DNA of 64,000 nucleotides, taken from NCBI RefSeq assembly GCF_025833875.1, contig NZ_JAOYOD010000001.1:4473501-4537500 (forward strand). Reading direction: 5' to 3'. Position 1 is the first letter of the stretch; every line of letters begins with the position of its first letter. Positions 62,414-64,000 of this stretch are shown piece by piece. The notes under the pieces were generated by a model that was given only the letters and a program-made list of their open reading frames with translations, ran no database searches and had not been told where the DNA came from. Origin of the DNA: Reichenbachiella ulvae. Lineage in GTDB: Bacteria; Bacteroidota; Bacteroidia; Cytophagales; Cyclobacteriaceae. The translations under genes were made by a program, and so were the position numbers.

Positions 62414-64000
62414 TCAGTTCTGGCATTCTCTGATGTCTTTGATCATCAGCTGCAAAGAGGTCTCTCCTCTGAAATTGTTTTCTTCTACAGTATATACCAA
62501 ATCAAAGGAGTCACTAGTCAGAGACTCCAATTGGAACATACCAAATCCTATGGCATCAAATACCATGCTATCTTCTTGAACCACGGCCAGTTTCAGATGT
62601 TTCTCTTTTAGTATCCGCGCATCACCGTGCAGTTTCACTCCACGACTAACGAATACAGGTTGCATATTTTCTGGACCGAAGGGCCCCATCTGCTTGAGAA
62701 TGCTATTGAATTTGAAATCAATATCGCCCAACTTCACTTCTCTATCGATTATGATCTTTTGTACTTTTTCTTCTTCAGTGATCGTAGCACCCACTTGCTT
62801 TTCGAATAGATCTTTGAAAGCGCCTAATTGAGACTTGTTCATAGTCAGTCCAGCGGCAAATCGGTGCCCGCCGAATTGTTCGAGATGTTCGCTACATGCT
62901 TCTATTGCGGTATATATATCAAAACCATCTACCGATCTGGCCGAGCCAGTGATTTTTTGATTGGATTCAGTTAGTACAATGGTAGGTTTATAGTGGTGTT
63001 CGATGCATCGAGAGGCTACTATTCCTATGATGCCCTTGTGCCAGTCTTTTTTGAATAGTACGTTGGCACTTTTATTCACTCCTTCTTCCTGGATCAGTGC
63101 AAGCGCCTCTTGAGTGATTGATTCATCATAGGATTTCCTTTCCTCATTTTCCAGGTTTAGCTTTTCAGCAAAGACTTTGGCGTCTGCTTCGTTGTCCTGG
63201 GTCAACAGGTTGAGCGCTGCACTGGCATGACTGATCCTACCAGCCGCATTGATTCTCGGCCCAATCCCAAAAACAACATTTGAAATATTGACAGGTCTTT
63301 GCATTCCAGCTTTGTTCATGAGCGCTAGCAATCCCGGACTAGGATCTACATTCAGCTTCTTGATTCCAAAGTGCGCAAGGATTCGGTTTTCTCCTGTAAT
63401 TGGCACGATGTCCGAAGCAATACTAACAGCCACCAAGTCAAGGTGTCGGAGCAGCTTTTGTTCTTCTATTCCATTTTGGATACAAAAGCCTTGTAAAAAC
63501 TTGAACCCAATACCACAGCCAGACAGTTCCTTATATGAATAGCTACAGTCCTTTTGTTTGGGATCCAAAATAGCAATAGCGGCAGGCAGAACATTTCCAG
63601 GCAAATGGTGGTCACATATGATTACATCTATATGTTCGTCTACTGCCATCTGGGTAGTCTCTACAGCTCGGATCCCACAGTCCAAGGTGATGATCAGATC
63701 GACTCGATGGTCGATGGCCCATTGGATTCCTTTTTTTGAAACACCATAGCCTTCAGTATATCGGTCAGGTATATAGGTAAAGAGATTAGAACTAAACTCT
63801 TTTAGAAAATTGTAAGTCAAAGCTACCGAAGTGGTGCCATCCACATCATAGTCACCATATATCAGGATCTTCTCATTATTATATATAGCCTGTGTCAAGC
63901 GTTCAACAGCGATGGCCATGTTTTTCATTTCGAATGGATCATGAATAAGACTTAGGTCAGGTCGGAAGAAAGCCTTAGCTTCATCAAAGCTTTCTATTCC
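62414..64000 (-). CDS. recJ: Single-stranded-DNA exonuclease RecJ, C-terminal part
   Basis: The frame continues past the right edge, where the minus strand reads GIESFDEAKAFFRPDLSLIH; the visible 528 codons lack the N-terminus. It has the DHH phosphoesterase motifs DYDVDGTTSVALTYNF, ITLDCGIRA and DVIICDHHLPG, then FGIGPRINAAGRI and the DHHA1/OB-like tail. RecJ degrades single-stranded DNA 5' to 3' in recombination and mismatch repair. The end is 65 bp before lptB. Confidence 0.93.
   Translation of the reverse strand, partial: GIESFDEAKAFFRPDLSLIHDPFEMKNMAIAVERLTQAIYNNEKILIYGDYDVDGTTSVALTYNFLKEFSSNLFTYIPDRYTEGYGVSKKGIQWAIDHRVDLIITLDCGIRAVETTQMAVDEHIDVIICDHHLPGNVLPAAIAILDPKQKDCSYSYKELSGCGIGFKFLQGFCIQNGIEEQKLLRHLDLVAVSIASDIVPITGENRILAHFGIKKLNVDPSPGLLALMNKAGMQRPVNISNVVFGIGPRINAAGRISHASAALNLLTQDNEADAKVFAEKLNLENEERKSYDESITQEALALIQEEGVNKSANVLFKKDWHKGIIGIVASRCIEHHYKPTIVLTESNQKITGSARSVDGFDIYTAIEACSEHLEQFGGHRFAAGLTMNKSQLGAFKDLFEKQVGATITEEEKVQKIIIDREVKLGDIDFKFNSILKQMGPFGPENMQPVFVSRGVKLHGDARILKEKHLKLAVVQEDSMVFDAIGFGMFQLESLTSDSFDLVYTVEENNFRGETSLQLMIKDIRECQN

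Overview
The window reads as a chromosomal segment of a gliding or T9SS-bearing Bacteroidota bacterium, most likely from the order Cytophagales. The evidence is a porP-gldK-gldL-gldM-gldN cluster plus sprE/porW, DUF4249 and DUF4271 proteins, TonB-dependent receptors with carboxypeptidase-regulatory N-domains, a separate atpBEFHAG operon without atpD/atpC, and a bacterial GH3-family protein. Coding is dense and most genes end in clear rho-independent hairpins.

Layout. 1-165 is the start of hemB, cut by the window edge. 351-5107 holds an aspartyl protease with a PDZ domain and a fused isobutyryl-CoA mutase (IcmF). 5111-17654 is mostly envelope and metabolism: a porin, a UVR-motif periplasmic protein, a TonB-receptor-like barrel, a lactonase, an iron alcohol dehydrogenase, a Crp-type regulator and a metallo-beta-lactamase-fold lipoprotein.

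17655-24018 is a small accessory island. It has REP-like hairpins, a secreted protein split from its SH3-like tail by one in-frame stop, a REP-associated tyrosine transposase (RAYT) flanked by a perfect 29-bp inverted repeat and broken by a 22-bp palindromic insertion, an orphan polymorphic-toxin tip (PD-(D/E)XK type) with an Imm49-like immunity gene, a helically phased 20-21-bp tandem array, and an ISAs1-family insertion sequence with a perfect 10-bp target duplication inside a TlpA-like thioredoxin gene.

24112-28719 is a TonB receptor / DUF4249 / esterase uptake operon. 28813-33840 holds a small charged protein, a palindromic element, hemW, an Omp85-like barrel and a WecA-type transferase. 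33833-35773 is DUF4271 plus hemD. 35864-41452 is the T9SS core, convergent with an operon carrying sprE/porW, a PBP1A-type synthase and uvrC. 48299-55139 runs from an M23 peptidase and bactofilin into the F1Fo ATP synthase genes. 55208-60086 holds a UbiA-like membrane protein with a methyltransferase, then an ECF sigma operon with an anti-sigma-like protein and three envelope proteins. 60087-64000 is recJ (partial), lptB and a GH3-family gene.

The strongest leads are the REP/RAYT-toxin-immunity island, the phased tandem array, and the linkage of T9SS and cell-wall genes. All family calls come from reading the sequence; no database search was run.
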